A stretch of 64,000 nt of DNA from Rhizobium etli CFN 42 (GCF_000092045.1 NC_007761.1:2793001-2857000), one strand, 5' to 3'; positions 16,077 to 24,616 are shown, counted from the stretch's first letter. The notes: generated from the letters alone by a model not told the origin. Numbers and translations are program-made.

Positions 16077-18046
16077 TGCGGGTGTGGGACAAGCATCGGC
16101 AGGCCAGGCAGATCAGAGGCCGTCATCTGAGGCTGCTGGTGCTGTCGCTCACCACGCTGATCGCCATCTCGCTGCTGTCGCGCCTGCCCGCCTGGTCGCT
16201 GCTGGAGCTCAGAAGTTTCGATTATCTCTCGACCGTCGACGATCCCCGTCCGCCACCCGGCGGACCCGTCATCGTCGCGATCGACGAACCCTCGCTTGCA
16301 GATATCAATGCGCAATGGCCCTGGCCGCGCGGCCTCCATGCCGAGCTCATCAGCCAGTTGCGCGCCGCCGGCGCCCGCGTCATCGGCCTCGACATCATCA
16401 TGGCCGAGCCCTCGAACCCGGATAATGACGCGGCGATCACCAGGGCCGTCGGACCCGATGTCGTGCTGGCTGGCGACGAGACGCTGATCGAGACGCCACA
16501 GGCCTCGCAACTGATCCGCGCCACACCCCTGCCGCAGTTGACCGACGCAGGCGCCGTCACCGGCATCGCCTCGATCGATCTCAGCGGCGACGGCATCTTC
16601 CGCCGCATTCCGGGCTACGACGATGGCTTTGCCACCATGCTTGCAAAGGCCTCGGGAGTGGCGCCCGAAGCCCTGCCAGCCGGTCGGCTTATCCAATCCT
16701 TCGGCCCAGCCCGCAGCTATCCCACCGTCTCCTATTATCAGGCGCTCGACCCGAAGAACCTGCTGCCTCCCGATTATTTCAAGGATCGGGTCGTGCTCGT
16801 CGGCCTCAGCCTGCAGAATGCGCCTGAAATCGACAAAGGCGGCGTCGACGCCTTCGCGACCCCCTATACCGTTCACACCGGTAAGCTCGTCTCCGGCGTC
16901 GAGATCCAGGCGACGATCTACGACAATATCCGGCGCGGCCTGTCGATCGCCGAGGCCGGGCTGCCGACGGTTGCCGCCTGCATTCTGATATCGGTGCTGC
17001 TTGCCGCCGCCACCGTCTGGCGCTCGACGGGATGGTTGACGGTCGTGAACAGTGCGACCGCCCTCCTCGCCTTCGCGGCCGTCAGTGCCGCCGGCATCCG
17101 GCTGGCCCATGTCTTCGTCTCGCCGCTTGGGCCTACGGTCGCCTATATCTCCGTCGTCTTCGGCCAGGCCGCTTTCGATTTTGCCGAGGAGCGCCGCAAC
17201 AAGCGCCAGATCACTCGCGCCTTCGCCCAGTATATCTCGCCCGATCTGGTCAAGCGCCTGTCGAGCGATCCCACGCAGTTGAAGCTCGGGGGCGAGCGGC
17301 GCACGCTCTCGGTGCTGTTCTCAGACGTACGCGGCTTCACCACCATCGCCGAGACGCTGAAGGACGATCCGGAGCAGCTGACCGGCCTGATCAACCGGCT
17401 GCTGACGCCGCTTTCCGATGTGGTGATGGATCACGGCGGCACGATCGACAAATATATGGGCGACTGCATCATGGCCTTCTGGAACGCGCCGCTCGACGAT
17501 CCCGACCATGCGCTTCACGCCGTGCGCGCCTCGCTCGCCATGCAGGCGGCCATATCGAGGCTGAACGGCCAGCTGGAGCGTGAGGCGGCAGCTCTTGGCC
17601 GCAAGCCGCACGTCCTGAAGATGGGCGTCGGCATCAACACCGGCGAATGCATCGTCGGCAACATGGGCTCGACCCGCCGCTTCGACTATTCCTGCCTCGG
17701 CGACAGCGTCAACCTCGCCTCCCGCCTCGAAGGCGCCTCGAAGAATTACGGCGTGGCGCTGCTGCTCGGCGAGGAAACCGCAAGGCTGGTCGCCGATGCT
17801 TACATCATCGTCGAACTCGACCGCATCATCGTCAAGGGCCGCACGGTCCCCTCGCCCATCTTCACCGTCGTGCACAAAGCGGACGCCAAAGCGCTGGCGG
17901 CTCATCAGGCCTTCATCGACGCAAAATATGCTGGGACGCTTGCACCATCGGATGTCATCTTCGAAAAACTGGCCGGCGATATTCCCGAGCTTGCCGCCTA
18001 TTACGCGATCGTGCAGGATGCGCTGGTTGGCGATGGCGGGGAATAA
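16076..18046 (+). CDS. CHASE2-domain class III adenylate cyclase
   Basis: 656 residues. One N-terminal membrane helix (about 20-38), an extracytoplasmic CHASE2 sensor (about 45-285, containing VIVAIDEPSLADI and WPWPRGLHAELI), then membrane helices (about 295-365), and a cytoplasmic cyclase domain (about 400-600). Metal aspartates are D417 (LFSDVRGFT) and D463 (KYMGDCIMAFW); the Lys before MGD and DYSCLGDSVNLASRLEG complete the catalytic set. The enzyme should make cAMP from ATP in response to a periplasmic cue. The start ATG shares one base with the stop of the FecR-TPR-barrel gene, so the barrel protein is the obvious partner. FecR and CHASE2 genes are often neighbours in proteobacteria. Confidence 0.92.
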   Translation: MRVWDKHRQARQIRGRHLRLLVLSLTTLIAISLLSRLPAWSLLELRSFDYLSTVDDPRPPPGGPVIVAIDEPSLADINAQWPWPRGLHAELISQLRAAGARVIGLDIIMAEPSNPDNDAAITRAVGPDVVLAGDETLIETPQASQLIRATPLPQLTDAGAVTGIASIDLSGDGIFRRIPGYDDGFATMLAKASGVAPEALPAGRLIQSFGPARSYPTVSYYQALDPKNLLPPDYFKDRVVLVGLSLQNAPEIDKGGVDAFATPYTVHTGKLVSGVEIQATIYDNIRRGLSIAEAGLPTVAACILISVLLAAATVWRSTGWLTVVNSATALLAFAAVSAAGIRLAHVFVSPLGPTVAYISVVFGQAAFDFAEERRNKRQITRAFAQYISPDLVKRLSSDPTQLKLGGERRTLSVLFSDVRGFTTIAETLKDDPEQLTGLINRLLTPLSDVVMDHGGTIDKYMGDCIMAFWNAPLDDPDHALHAVRASLAMQAAISRLNGQLEREAAALGRKPHVLKMGVGINTGECIVGNMGSTRRFDYSCLGDSVNLASRLEGASKNYGVALLLGEETARLVADAYIIVELDRIIVKGRTVPSPIFTVVHKADAKALAAHQAFIDAKYAGTLAPSDVIFEKLAGDIPELAAYYAIVQDALVGDGGE

Positions 18047-18161
18047 GTCGGGGACTAATTCCACCAGCGGCAAGAAAAGACAAACGCAGCTATTTTTGTT
18101 CTCATTCGATCACTCCGATCCCGGCCTCAATCTAGTCGCATGCCTCGTTGACGGCGGTGCC

Positions 18162-18746
18162 TTAAGGAGTAACTGCCCGCAACTTCGCGACCTCAGGTCC
18201 AACCACCGCGATGAACAATCCGGGCTCGCCGAGAGCCCGCGCCGAAAGCATAGCCCCATGAACCGAAGCCATCAGCATCTGGGCCTGGTCTTCCGGCCTG
18301 TCGAGCCGGAACAGCCCCTGCTCGACGCCGGCCTGCAGCACCGAGGTCAGCCATGCCGCCAGATTTCGGAAATGGGCGCGCACCCGTGATGCCACCTCGT
18401 CGGGCAGCATCTGCATTTCGCTGGCAAGCATGGCGCAGACGCAGAACGGCTGCGCGGCGTTCTCGATGCAGGAACGCCAGTAGTCGATGTAGAACTGCAG
18501 CTGATCGGCAGGGCTTGCTGCCTGCTCGCGCAGCGACTGCAAGCCCGCCGCCGCCTGCTTGGTGTAACGATCCACCAGCACCGAGACCAGCTCGGCCTTT
18601 GTCGGAAAATGATGGTGGATGCTCGCCTTACGAATGCCGATCGCATCCGCAATGTCAGCATAGCTGAAGCCATTATAGCCGCCCGCCACGATGAGCGACT
18701 GGGCAATATCGAGGATCTTGTCCGATGTCGAAGCCGTTGATTTCAT
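18162..18746 (-). CDS. TetR/AcrR-family repressor
   Basis: 194 residues. N-terminal helix-turn-helix: YNGFSYADIADAIGIRKASI then HHHFPTKAELV, the standard TetR motif; the C-terminal ligand domain (about 60-194) is helical and contains CVCAMLASEMQMLPDEV. It is divergent from a DUF308-like membrane protein gene, and palindromes lie between them, so it probably represses both. The effector is unknown; family members often sense lipophilic or toxic compounds. Confidence 0.92.
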   Translation of the reverse strand: MKSTASTSDKILDIAQSLIVAGGYNGFSYADIADAIGIRKASIHHHFPTKAELVSVLVDRYTKQAAAGLQSLREQAASPADQLQFYIDYWRSCIENAAQPFCVCAMLASEMQMLPDEVASRVRAHFRNLAAWLTSVLQAGVEQGLFRLDRPEDQAQMLMASVHGAMLSARALGEPGLFIAVVGPEVAKLRAVTP

Positions 18747-18753
18747 AGCGTCG

Positions 18754-18769
18754 CCTACCTTTTGGTAGG
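18754..18769. promoter_or_regulatory. Probable TetR operator 1
   Basis: Perfect palindrome CCTACC-TTTT-GGTAGG, 8 bases upstream of the TetR start codon. Its CTACC half-site recurs in the second palindrome near 18846, which suggests one regulator binds both. Confidence 0.65.
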
Positions 18770-18845
18770 GATATTGTCAAGGCCTTGTGCTCCGTTTCCC
18801 TTCACAAGAAGGTGTACGGAAACCGCATTGACTCCACTTTGTAGC

Positions 18846-18863
18846 CTACCTACTAGTTAGTAG
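18846..18863. promoter_or_regulatory. Probable TetR operator 2
   Basis: Imperfect palindrome CTACCTACTAGTTAGTAG, centred on TACTAGTA-like symmetry, 20 bases before the start of the DUF308-like gene. It shares the CCTACC sequence with the operator in front of tetR. Confidence 0.6.
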
Positions 18864-18882
18864 ACAAACAAGGAGCCTACCC

Positions 18883-19440
18883 ATGCGAACCGAATCTTCG
18901 AACCAGTCCGACTGGCTGCGATCCTACTATTTCTTTCGCGCCGCATTCTCGGTCATCTGGATTGCCGCCGCCATTGCCTTTGCCGGCCAGCCGGGCGCGG
19001 CGGCCTTTCTGCTGGTGATCTATCCCTTGTGGGATGCGCTCGCCAATCTGGTCGACGCCCGGGTCAATGGCGGCCTGCGCTCCAACCCGTCCCAAACTTT
19101 GAACGTCGCGGTCAGCACGGTCACGGCGCTCGCCGTCATTATCGCGCTTGGCGGCGGCACCCATGCCGTCCTCGCCGTCTTCGGGGCCTGGGCCATCCTC
19201 TCCGGCCTGTTGCAGCTCTATACCGGCGTGAGGCGCTGGCGCACTGAAGGCGCCCAATGGGTGATGATCCTGAGCGGCGCGCAATCCGCCCTTGCCGGCG
19301 GCTTCATGATCGGCCGATCGCTCGGCACGGCCACGCCGACGATCCTCGATATCGTGCCTTATGCGGGTTTCGGCGCATTCTACTTCCTGCTCTCCTCGAT
19401 CTGGCTTGCCGTCGCGGCCTTTCGCAAGGCGCACGCATAG
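18883..19440 (+). CDS. DUF308-like integral membrane protein
   Basis: 185 residues with about six hydrophobic helices. YYFFRAAFSVIWIAAAIAFA opens it, and FLLVIYPLWDALANLVDARV and GAWAILSGLLQLYTGVRRWR are typical of the DUF308/HdeD-like group. The start is set by AAGGAG 8 bases before the ATG. Controlled, by position and operators, by the divergent TetR protein. Function unknown; such proteins are often TetR-linked and induced by stress. Confidence 0.85.
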   Translation: MRTESSNQSDWLRSYYFFRAAFSVIWIAAAIAFAGQPGAAAFLLVIYPLWDALANLVDARVNGGLRSNPSQTLNVAVSTVTALAVIIALGGGTHAVLAVFGAWAILSGLLQLYTGVRRWRTEGAQWVMILSGAQSALAGGFMIGRSLGTATPTILDIVPYAGFGAFYFLLSSIWLAVAAFRKAHA

Positions 19441-19601
19441 GCACTATCCGGCTCTTGCGGCGGTAGGCCTGCCGCCGCTGGAAGCCGGGCACGACGCCAC
19501 TCATGATCTCGGCGATGCAGAGATTTGCGGGAGACGATGACATTCTTTCGCGCTATGAAAGGTGACCATCGTTCCCGCCCCCAGCCTCCGAGGTCACTCC
19601 C

Positions 19602-20582
19602 ATGGCTTTGAAAGTTCTCTTCATTGGCGGCACCGGCCAGATTTCCTATCCTTGCGTCGAACGCGCCGCTGCTGCAGGCCACCATGTCAGCGTTTACAAT
19701 CGCGGCTTGAGAGACGCCGCCCTGCCCGCCGGTGTCACCTCGATCGTCGGCGAATTGGGGTCGAGCGCCTATGCCGATCTCGCCAGGACCAATTATGATG
19801 TCGTCTGCCAGTTCATCGCCTTCACGCCGGATCAGGTGGCGCGTGATATCGAGGTCTTCTCGGGCAATTGCGGCCAATACACCTTCATCTCCTCGGCTTC
19901 GGTCTACGAAAAACCGCCGCGCCACTACGTGATCACCGAGGAGACGCCGGCGATCAATCCCTACTGGCCATACAGCCAGGCCAAGATCGCCTGCGAGGAA
20001 CTGCTCAAGAAGTACGATAACCTCGCATGGACGATCGTCCGCCCCAGCCACACCATCCGCACCGGCCTGCCGATCATGATGGGCGATAGCGATATCATGG
20101 CAAGACGCATGCTGGACGGCGACCCCATCCTCGTGGCCGGCGACGGCCACACGCCATGGACGCTCACCCGCTCGGTCGATTTCGCCGTGCCTTTCGTCGG
20201 CCTTTTCGGCAAAGAGGCGGCGCTAAAAGAGATTTTTCACATCACCTCCGATCGTGCGCACCTCTGGAACGATATTCAGAAGACCATCGGAAGATTGCTG
20301 GGCGTGGAAGCCAAGATCGTCCACGTGCCGACGGACACGCTGATCAAGTACAATCCGGAATGGATCGGCCCGCTCCTCGGCGACAAGGCCTGGACGGCCA
20401 TTTTCGACAATTCCAAGGTCAAGCGCGTGGCGGGCGATTTCACCTGCGCCGAGAGCTTGGATGAAATCCTGGCCGACTCGATCATGCACCTCAAGCAGCG
20501 CCTTGCTAAGGGCCGGCCGCCGAGGGGTGAACTCGATGGGCTGATTGACAGGATTTGCGCGGAGCAAGGTGGGCTTGGTTAG
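19602..20582 (+). CDS. NAD-dependent epimerase/dehydratase-family protein
   Basis: 326 residues, extended SDR. N-terminal FIGGTGQISYPCVERA binds the dinucleotide, SSASVYEKPP supplies the catalytic Ser and YSQAK the YxxxK pair. The middle and C-terminus (TIVRPSHTIRTGLP, FHITSDRAHLWNDI) match the group related to isoflavone reductase/UDP-sugar epimerases of unknown substrate. Monocistronic, with about 160 bases upstream without other features. Substrate not assignable. Confidence 0.87.
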   Translation: MALKVLFIGGTGQISYPCVERAAAAGHHVSVYNRGLRDAALPAGVTSIVGELGSSAYADLARTNYDVVCQFIAFTPDQVARDIEVFSGNCGQYTFISSASVYEKPPRHYVITEETPAINPYWPYSQAKIACEELLKKYDNLAWTIVRPSHTIRTGLPIMMGDSDIMARRMLDGDPILVAGDGHTPWTLTRSVDFAVPFVGLFGKEAALKEIFHITSDRAHLWNDIQKTIGRLLGVEAKIVHVPTDTLIKYNPEWIGPLLGDKAWTAIFDNSKVKRVAGDFTCAESLDEILADSIMHLKQRLAKGRPPRGELDGLIDRICAEQGGLG

Positions 20583-20875
20583 GATACGGCAGGCGGCGAG
20601 TGGTGGCGACAGCGCACTCGCCGGTGGCTGGATTCCTGTGACAGGCACAGGAATGAGGGAGTTTGTAGCGACGTTCTCGCCCATGCTCCTCCCCTCTCGT
20701 TGGAACGCGGCATCCTCCAACATCCCTCATCCTGAGCGCGCAGGGCAAAGGCCGGAGCCTCGAAGGACGCGCCCGCAACGCTGCCTCTTGCCTACATCCG
20801 ATGCCGGCGGACCGCCTCGCCCTTCGAGGCCCCTTACGGGGCACCTCAGGGTGAGGCTCTCTTGACCACTTGCAC
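20583..20875. repeat. Intergenic repeat block (family A hairpin plus family B element)
   Basis: Bases 20632-20654 form ATTCCTGTG-ACAGG-CACAGGAAT (family A). Bases about 20723-20866 hold the longer family B element: catcctgagcgcgcagggca, ggccggagcctcgaaggacg, then cccttcgaggccccttacgg and ggcacctcagggtgaggctc. The whole interval between the epimerase and nucleotidyltransferase genes is repeat or repeat-flanking DNA; no gene seen. Confidence 0.7.
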
Positions 20876-21628
20876 CTATTCCAGCCGCCGCGCCTCCACC
20901 GGAGCCTCCTGCTTGAAGCCGTCGAAAAAGCGCCCGCCATGCAGGGCAAGCTCCCGATCGGCGAGAGCCAGGAGCGAGGCGCCGTCACCCTGCACCGCCA
21001 GCCTGCACGCGGCATCGAATTCCGCGGCCAGTTCCGCATCAAGCTTCATCATGAGCCGCGGCGCCCACTTGCCGCGGCCGGTCCATGCGCCGCGCCCAAG
21101 CAACATCAGATCGGCGAGCTTCTGGTAGAGAGCCGCCGCGATGGCAGCGATTTCTTTAGGCGTCCGGTCGCCGCGCAGGTCGTCGGCGAGATCAGTGACT
21201 TGATAGCGCAGCATATCATAGCTCGGGCTATCGAGAGGCTTCGGCCCCGCAGCGAGAACGCCCGCCGCCTTCGCCTGCATGAGGCGCCCACGCTCGATAT
21301 CGGGCCCGATAATGCTGCCCGTCGCAACCATATTGACCATGACAGGACAGCCGCTCTCCGCGTCCTGATGGAGATAATGCGCCAGCGTCTGCGGATCATG
21401 GACGAAGGCTTCGACCGGAAAACCGTCTTCAGTGAAGGATTCCCGCCAGGCTCTGCCGAGCGACGGAAACACGACAATGAGATCAATATCCGAAAAAGCA
21501 GCCCCCTCGCCGCGCATGATGGACCCGGAAACATAGGCGAAGGCGGCCCCGGCATAGCGGCTGGCGAGAGAGCGGCAGGCGGCGGCGAGCGCCCGCTCGG
21601 CAAGAATCTGTTTCTGGATGTCGTCCAC
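20876..21628 (-). CDS. Nucleotidyltransferase-domain protein
   Basis: 250 residues from a GTG (VDDIQKQILAER) with GAGGA 7 bases upstream; the frame is open to 21700 but the extra part overlaps a terminator hairpin. It has the polymerase-beta-type nucleotidyltransferase motif: YVSGSIMRGEGAAFSDIDLI (GS then DxD). The rest is helical and looks like the substrate-binding part of an aminoglycoside or MNT-like nucleotidyltransferase. Substrate unknown. A leader peptide-like ORF and terminator lie directly upstream and may control it. Confidence 0.8.
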   Translation of the reverse strand: MDDIQKQILAERALAAACRSLASRYAGAAFAYVSGSIMRGEGAAFSDIDLIVVFPSLGRAWRESFTEDGFPVEAFVHDPQTLAHYLHQDAESGCPVMVNMVATGSIIGPDIERGRLMQAKAAGVLAAGPKPLDSPSYDMLRYQVTDLADDLRGDRTPKEIAAIAAALYQKLADLMLLGRGAWTGRGKWAPRLMMKLDAELAAEFDAACRLAVQGDGASLLALADRELALHGGRFFDGFKQEAPVEARRLE

Positions 21629-21663
21629 GTTCTCGTCCTCGGAGGCGGGAGACGAGCGGCAAC

Positions 21664-21690
21664 AAAAAACCCGCTCGTTTCCGGCGGGTT
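21664..21690 (-). terminator. Intrinsic terminator/attenuator upstream of the nucleotidyltransferase gene
   Basis: Minus strand: AACCCGC-CGGAAACGA-GCGGGTT followed by TTTTG (stem 21668-21690, U-tract 21664-21669). It ends 36 bases before the GTG of the nucleotidyltransferase, on the same strand, so it can only act in its leader or end a short independent RNA. Confidence 0.8.
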
Positions 21691-21715
21691 GGTTCTGCAA
21701 TGAACGGAATTCAGT

Positions 21716-21784
21716 TCACGCGTCTGCCACCGACCGCCAAACGGTGGTCGTAGACGTCGTGGAGACTGCGAAAATCCTGCTCAT
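21716..21784 (-). CDS. Candidate leader peptide, 22 aa, Thr/Ser rich, leaderless
   Basis: ATG at 21784, TGA at 21716-21718. The peptide reads MSRIFAVSTTSTTTVWRSVA then DA, with five Thr and several Ser/Val codons clustered in the middle. The ATG is only 6 bases after the -10 box of a good sigma-70 promoter, so the mRNA would be leaderless, as for rhizobial trpL. The RNA of the codons forms CCACCG/CGGTGG, which could compete with other folds before the terminator at 21664-21690. Function is inferred, and it could instead be an sRNA. Confidence 0.5.
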   Translation of the reverse strand: MSRIFAVSTTSTTTVWRSVADA

Positions 21785-21790
21785 GAACGT

Positions 21791-21819
21791 AAGTTATCGC
21801 CCGCCGGCAACAGCGTCAA
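21791..21819 (-). promoter_or_regulatory. Sigma-70 promoter for the leader RNA
   Basis: On the minus strand: TTGACG (21814-21819), 17-base spacer, TAACTT (21791-21796). Predicted transcription start falls on or next to the ATG at 21784. It lies in the gap divergent from the FAH gene. Confidence 0.65.
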
Positions 21820-21897
21820 TCCGCCAAGCACGCTTCCCCGCCGCACTGTTTTCCGTCTAAGATGCGCCCAAAGACTCGCTGAACAGGAAGGCCCGCC

Positions 21898-22593
21898 ATG
21901 CCCCATCCCGCCACCGTCATTCCGCGTCCCGCATCGGTTTTGCTGCCGGTCGAAGGCAGCGACGAGCGTTTCCCGGTCCGCCGCGTCTATTGCGTCGGGC
22001 GCAATTATGCCGACCATGCGATCGAGATGGGTCATGATCCCAACCGCGAACCGCCCTTCTTCTTCCAGAAGAACGCCGACAATCTGCTGCCGCCCGGCAA
22101 TGCCTTCCCCTATCCGCCGCTGTCGAGCGACGTGCATTACGAGGTGGAATGCGTGCTGGCGCTGAAATCGGGCGGCGCGAACATCCAGGCCGAGAATGCA
22201 CTTGACTGCGTCTACGGCTATGCCGTCGGCATCGATTTCACCCGCCGCGACCTGCAGGGCGAGGCCAAGAGGCTCGGCCGCCCCTGGGAGCTCGCCAAAG
22301 CCTTCGAACATTCCGCCCCCGTTTCGGCGATCGTGCCGGCGAGCCGCGTCGGCCATCCCGCCGATGGCCGGATCTGGCTGGAGCAGAACGGCAGGCGCGC
22401 CCAGGACGGCGACCTCAACCAGATGATCTGGAAGGTGCCGGAGATCATCGCCGAACTGTCGAAGCTCTTCGCGCTGGCGCCCGGAGACGTGATCATGACC
22501 GGCACACCGGCCGGCGTCGGCGCGGTTGCCAGGGGCGACCGCATCACCTGCGGCATTGAGGGTGTAGCGACGCTTTCGGTCGACATCGTCTGA
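21898..22593 (+). CDS. Fumarylacetoacetate hydrolase-family protein
   Basis: 231 residues of the FAH/2-hydroxyhepta-2,4-diene-dioate isomerase family: VYCVGRNYADHAIEMG, PPFFFQKNADNLLPPG, DVHYEVECVLALKSG (metal-binding Glu residues) and VIMTGTPAGVGAVARGD. The closest enzymes cleave fumarylpyruvate or acylpyruvates. It hydrolyses a C-C bond in a beta-diketone acid in aromatic or related catabolism; substrate not provable here. AGGAAGG precedes the ATG. Followed 10 bases later by the gamma-carbonic anhydrase gene, so the two are likely co-transcribed. Confidence 0.92.
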   Translation: MPHPATVIPRPASVLLPVEGSDERFPVRRVYCVGRNYADHAIEMGHDPNREPPFFFQKNADNLLPPGNAFPYPPLSSDVHYEVECVLALKSGGANIQAENALDCVYGYAVGIDFTRRDLQGEAKRLGRPWELAKAFEHSAPVSAIVPASRVGHPADGRIWLEQNGRRAQDGDLNQMIWKVPEIIAELSKLFALAPGDVIMTGTPAGVGAVARGDRITCGIEGVATLSVDIV

Positions 22594-22603
22594 GGAGAGG
22601 CTC

Positions 22604-23134
22604 ATGCCCGTCTACGCGCTTGGCGGCCTGACGCCGAAACTGCCGCCCGCCGGCCTTCACTGGATCGCGCCGGATGCGCATGTGATCGGCGATATCGAGC
22701 TCGGCGAAAATGTCGGCATCTGGTTCGGATCGGTGCTGCGCGGCGACAATGAAAGGATCACGATCGGCGCCGGGACCAACATCCAGGAAGGCGTCATGGC
22801 CCATACCGACATGGGCTTTCCGCTGACGACGGGCAAGGGCTGCACCATCGGCCACCACGCCATCCTCCACGGCTGCACGCTCGGCGACAACGTGCTGATC
22901 GGCATGGGCGCGACCATTCTTAACGGCGCCAAGATCGGCAACAACTGCCTCGTCGGCGCCAGTGCGCTGGTGACGGAGGGCAAGGAATTTCCCGACAATT
23001 CCCTGATCGTCGGCACGCCGGCCCGTGTGGTGCGGGTGTTGGACGAGAAGGCTGTCGAGGGTATCCGCCGTTCGGCGGAAAATTATGTGGCGAATTGGCA
23101 GCGGTTTGCGCGGGATCTCAGGGTGATTGGGTGA
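22604..23134 (+). CDS. Gamma-carbonic-anhydrase-family protein (hexapeptide repeat)
   Basis: 176 residues of left-handed beta-helix hexapeptide repeats: PDAHVIGDIELGENVGIWFG, GVMAHTDMG, IGHHAILHGCTLGDNVLIG. Three His residues (in AHTD, GHH and HHAILHG) match the zinc ligands of gamma-class carbonic anhydrases (PaaY/YrdA group). Possible roles are CO2 hydration or a thioesterase/transferase reaction. It follows the FAH gene closely with GAGGAGAGG before the ATG. Confidence 0.9.
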   Translation: MPVYALGGLTPKLPPAGLHWIAPDAHVIGDIELGENVGIWFGSVLRGDNERITIGAGTNIQEGVMAHTDMGFPLTTGKGCTIGHHAILHGCTLGDNVLIGMGATILNGAKIGNNCLVGASALVTEGKEFPDNSLIVGTPARVVRVLDEKAVEGIRRSAENYVANWQRFARDLRVIG

Positions 23135-23221
23135 TTGCCGGTGGCCGCCCACGTCCTTCGAAGCGGCCGGCCGGCAACCTCGGATTTGGCGCAGGCCGAG
23201 CCACACACGGCATACTGATCA

Positions 23222-23280
23222 ACCCTCATCCTCGGATGCGCAGACCAAGGGCCGGAGCCTCGAAGGCCGAGGGCGGGTGA
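23222..23280. repeat. Family B intergenic repeat, copy
   Basis: accctcatcctcggatgcgc followed by gggccggagcctcgaaggcc. The same gccggagcctcgaagg core is at 20750, 37625 and, degenerate, 6405. Between convergent genes. Confidence 0.65.
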
Positions 23281-23297
23281 CAGGCGCTTCCAATCGC

Positions 23298-23999
23298 TCA
23301 CCAAACACCGGGAATCCAGCGCCAGCGCACCCGTTCCATATACTCCGCATATCCTTCAAGCCCTTTGCGCAACTCCGCCTCCTCTCCGAGCGTCCGGCCA
23401 AAGAGCACGACGACGAGCAGCCCCACGGGGATCAATGCATAGAGCGACCCGAGTGACAGCGCCGTTCCGGCGGCAAGCAAAATGGCGGTTGCATAGCCGG
23501 GGTGGCGGATCACGGCGTAGGGCCCGCTGTCGATCACCTTGTGGTCACGGTTGGTCTGGATGCGCACTGTCGGCTCGAAATGCCGGTTGACCGATTGAGC
23601 CCAGGTGAGGCCGAGATAGCCGGCGCTCATCAGGAGATAGCCGAGGAAAACGACCCACCAGGGTTGCGGCGCCCAGTGGAAACGCCCATCGTCGAACGCG
23701 CCGACCGGAAGAATGGCAGCGAAGAGAATGATCGTCAGCGTCGCGACCACGGCATCCCAGCTCTTGGTTCCCTTCTGATATCGGCTGCGCGCCGCAAACA
23801 ATTCCGGATTCGTCCGCCAGATCCAGACGATAGCCATTGCAGTCAGCGCCAGGAAGAGGCCGAGAAAGATCCAGCCGCGCGGCCAAGCGAACGTGCCGGC
23901 GGGCCAGAACAGTGCGACAACCATCACTGCGACGGTTATCGCAAGTGATCCGAGCGACGGCGCCGCCGAGCGACGCAGCTGGCTGTGTTTTTGCGTCAT
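23298..23999 (-). CDS. Isoprenylcysteine carboxyl methyltransferase-like (ICMT/PEMT) membrane protein
   Basis: 233 residues from MTQKHSQLRRSAAPSLGSLA; a longer frame to 24113 is not needed. Five or so membrane helices. The C-terminal signature is that of the methyltransferase-15/ICMT superfamily: GPYAVIRHPGYATAILLAAG and LGEEAELRKGLEGYAEYMER, the RHPxY and EE motifs that bind S-adenosylmethionine. Bacterial members methylate unknown small or lipid substrates. Monocistronic. Confidence 0.87.
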   Translation of the reverse strand: MTQKHSQLRRSAAPSLGSLAITVAVMVVALFWPAGTFAWPRGWIFLGLFLALTAMAIVWIWRTNPELFAARSRYQKGTKSWDAVVATLTIILFAAILPVGAFDDGRFHWAPQPWWVVFLGYLLMSAGYLGLTWAQSVNRHFEPTVRIQTNRDHKVIDSGPYAVIRHPGYATAILLAAGTALSLGSLYALIPVGLLVVVLFGRTLGEEAELRKGLEGYAEYMERVRWRWIPGVW

Positions 24000-24214
24000 G
24001 ACGGTTTTTCCGTTCCACCGGCGCGAGCGCCTTCTGCTGCAGCAGCGGCCGCAAAGGTCTGACGGTCCTATGCCTGATTTAGGAAGCGAAACGCGCGCAA
24101 CAACGGGTAGCAAGGCGGCATATGAAACCGCCTCCGATAACAGAGGTCATTGTTTCCGCAGGTGCGTGGTCGGGGACTGCCGTTGCGGCAGTATTGGATA
24201 TCGTTAAAAACCGC

Positions 24215-24616
24215 CTATTCGGCCGCTTCCAAAAACTGGTTCTCTCCCGACGAAGCGGCAAGCGCCCGAACCCTGGCTTCCGTCTTGGCGATCAGCTGAT
24301 AGAATTCGTCCTGCGCTTCGACATCCAGCTGAATGACGGCATTGACGTCATCGGGAGTATCGCAAACACAGGCGACCGCCGAAATGGGGCAGATACCGCC
24401 GGGATAACGCTTACCGGTCCCTGTATAGGCGCGACGGCCCCAGCGCTCGGAAAACACCGTTTCCTCCCGATCGAGGTGGAGGATCGTGCCTTTGCAGGCG
24501 GTCACGATAGCCGCCTTGCCGTAAGCGAACCAATGGTAATTCAGCCTACGGAGAATATATTTGCCAGTGATGTCTTCGCCAGCCAGTTCGGCAGGGTCTT
24601 CTATCATTCGGATCAT
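24215..24616 (-). CDS. Hypothetical protein (133 aa)
   Basis: 133 residues from MIRMIEDPAELAGEDITGKY, with GAGG 8 bases upstream; the open frame extends to 24847 but that part has low-quality sequence. It contains WFAYGKAAIVTACKGTILHL and a late FYQLIAKTEARVRALAASSG helix, plus CPISAVACVCDT with three nearby Cys. I do not recognise the family. Soluble and probably cytoplasmic. Codon use is like that of neighbours, so it is likely real. Confidence 0.6.
   Translation of the reverse strand: MIRMIEDPAELAGEDITGKYILRRLNYHWFAYGKAAIVTACKGTILHLDREETVFSERWGRRAYTGTGKRYPGGICPISAVACVCDTPDDVNAVIQLDVEAQDEFYQLIAKTEARVRALAASSGENQFLEAAE

Noticed and set aside
3471..18046. Pairing of the soluble cyclase at 3471-4568 with the DUF5706 protein as a Pycsar system
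   Set aside because: They are 7 kb apart with unrelated operons between; noted only as a possibility.
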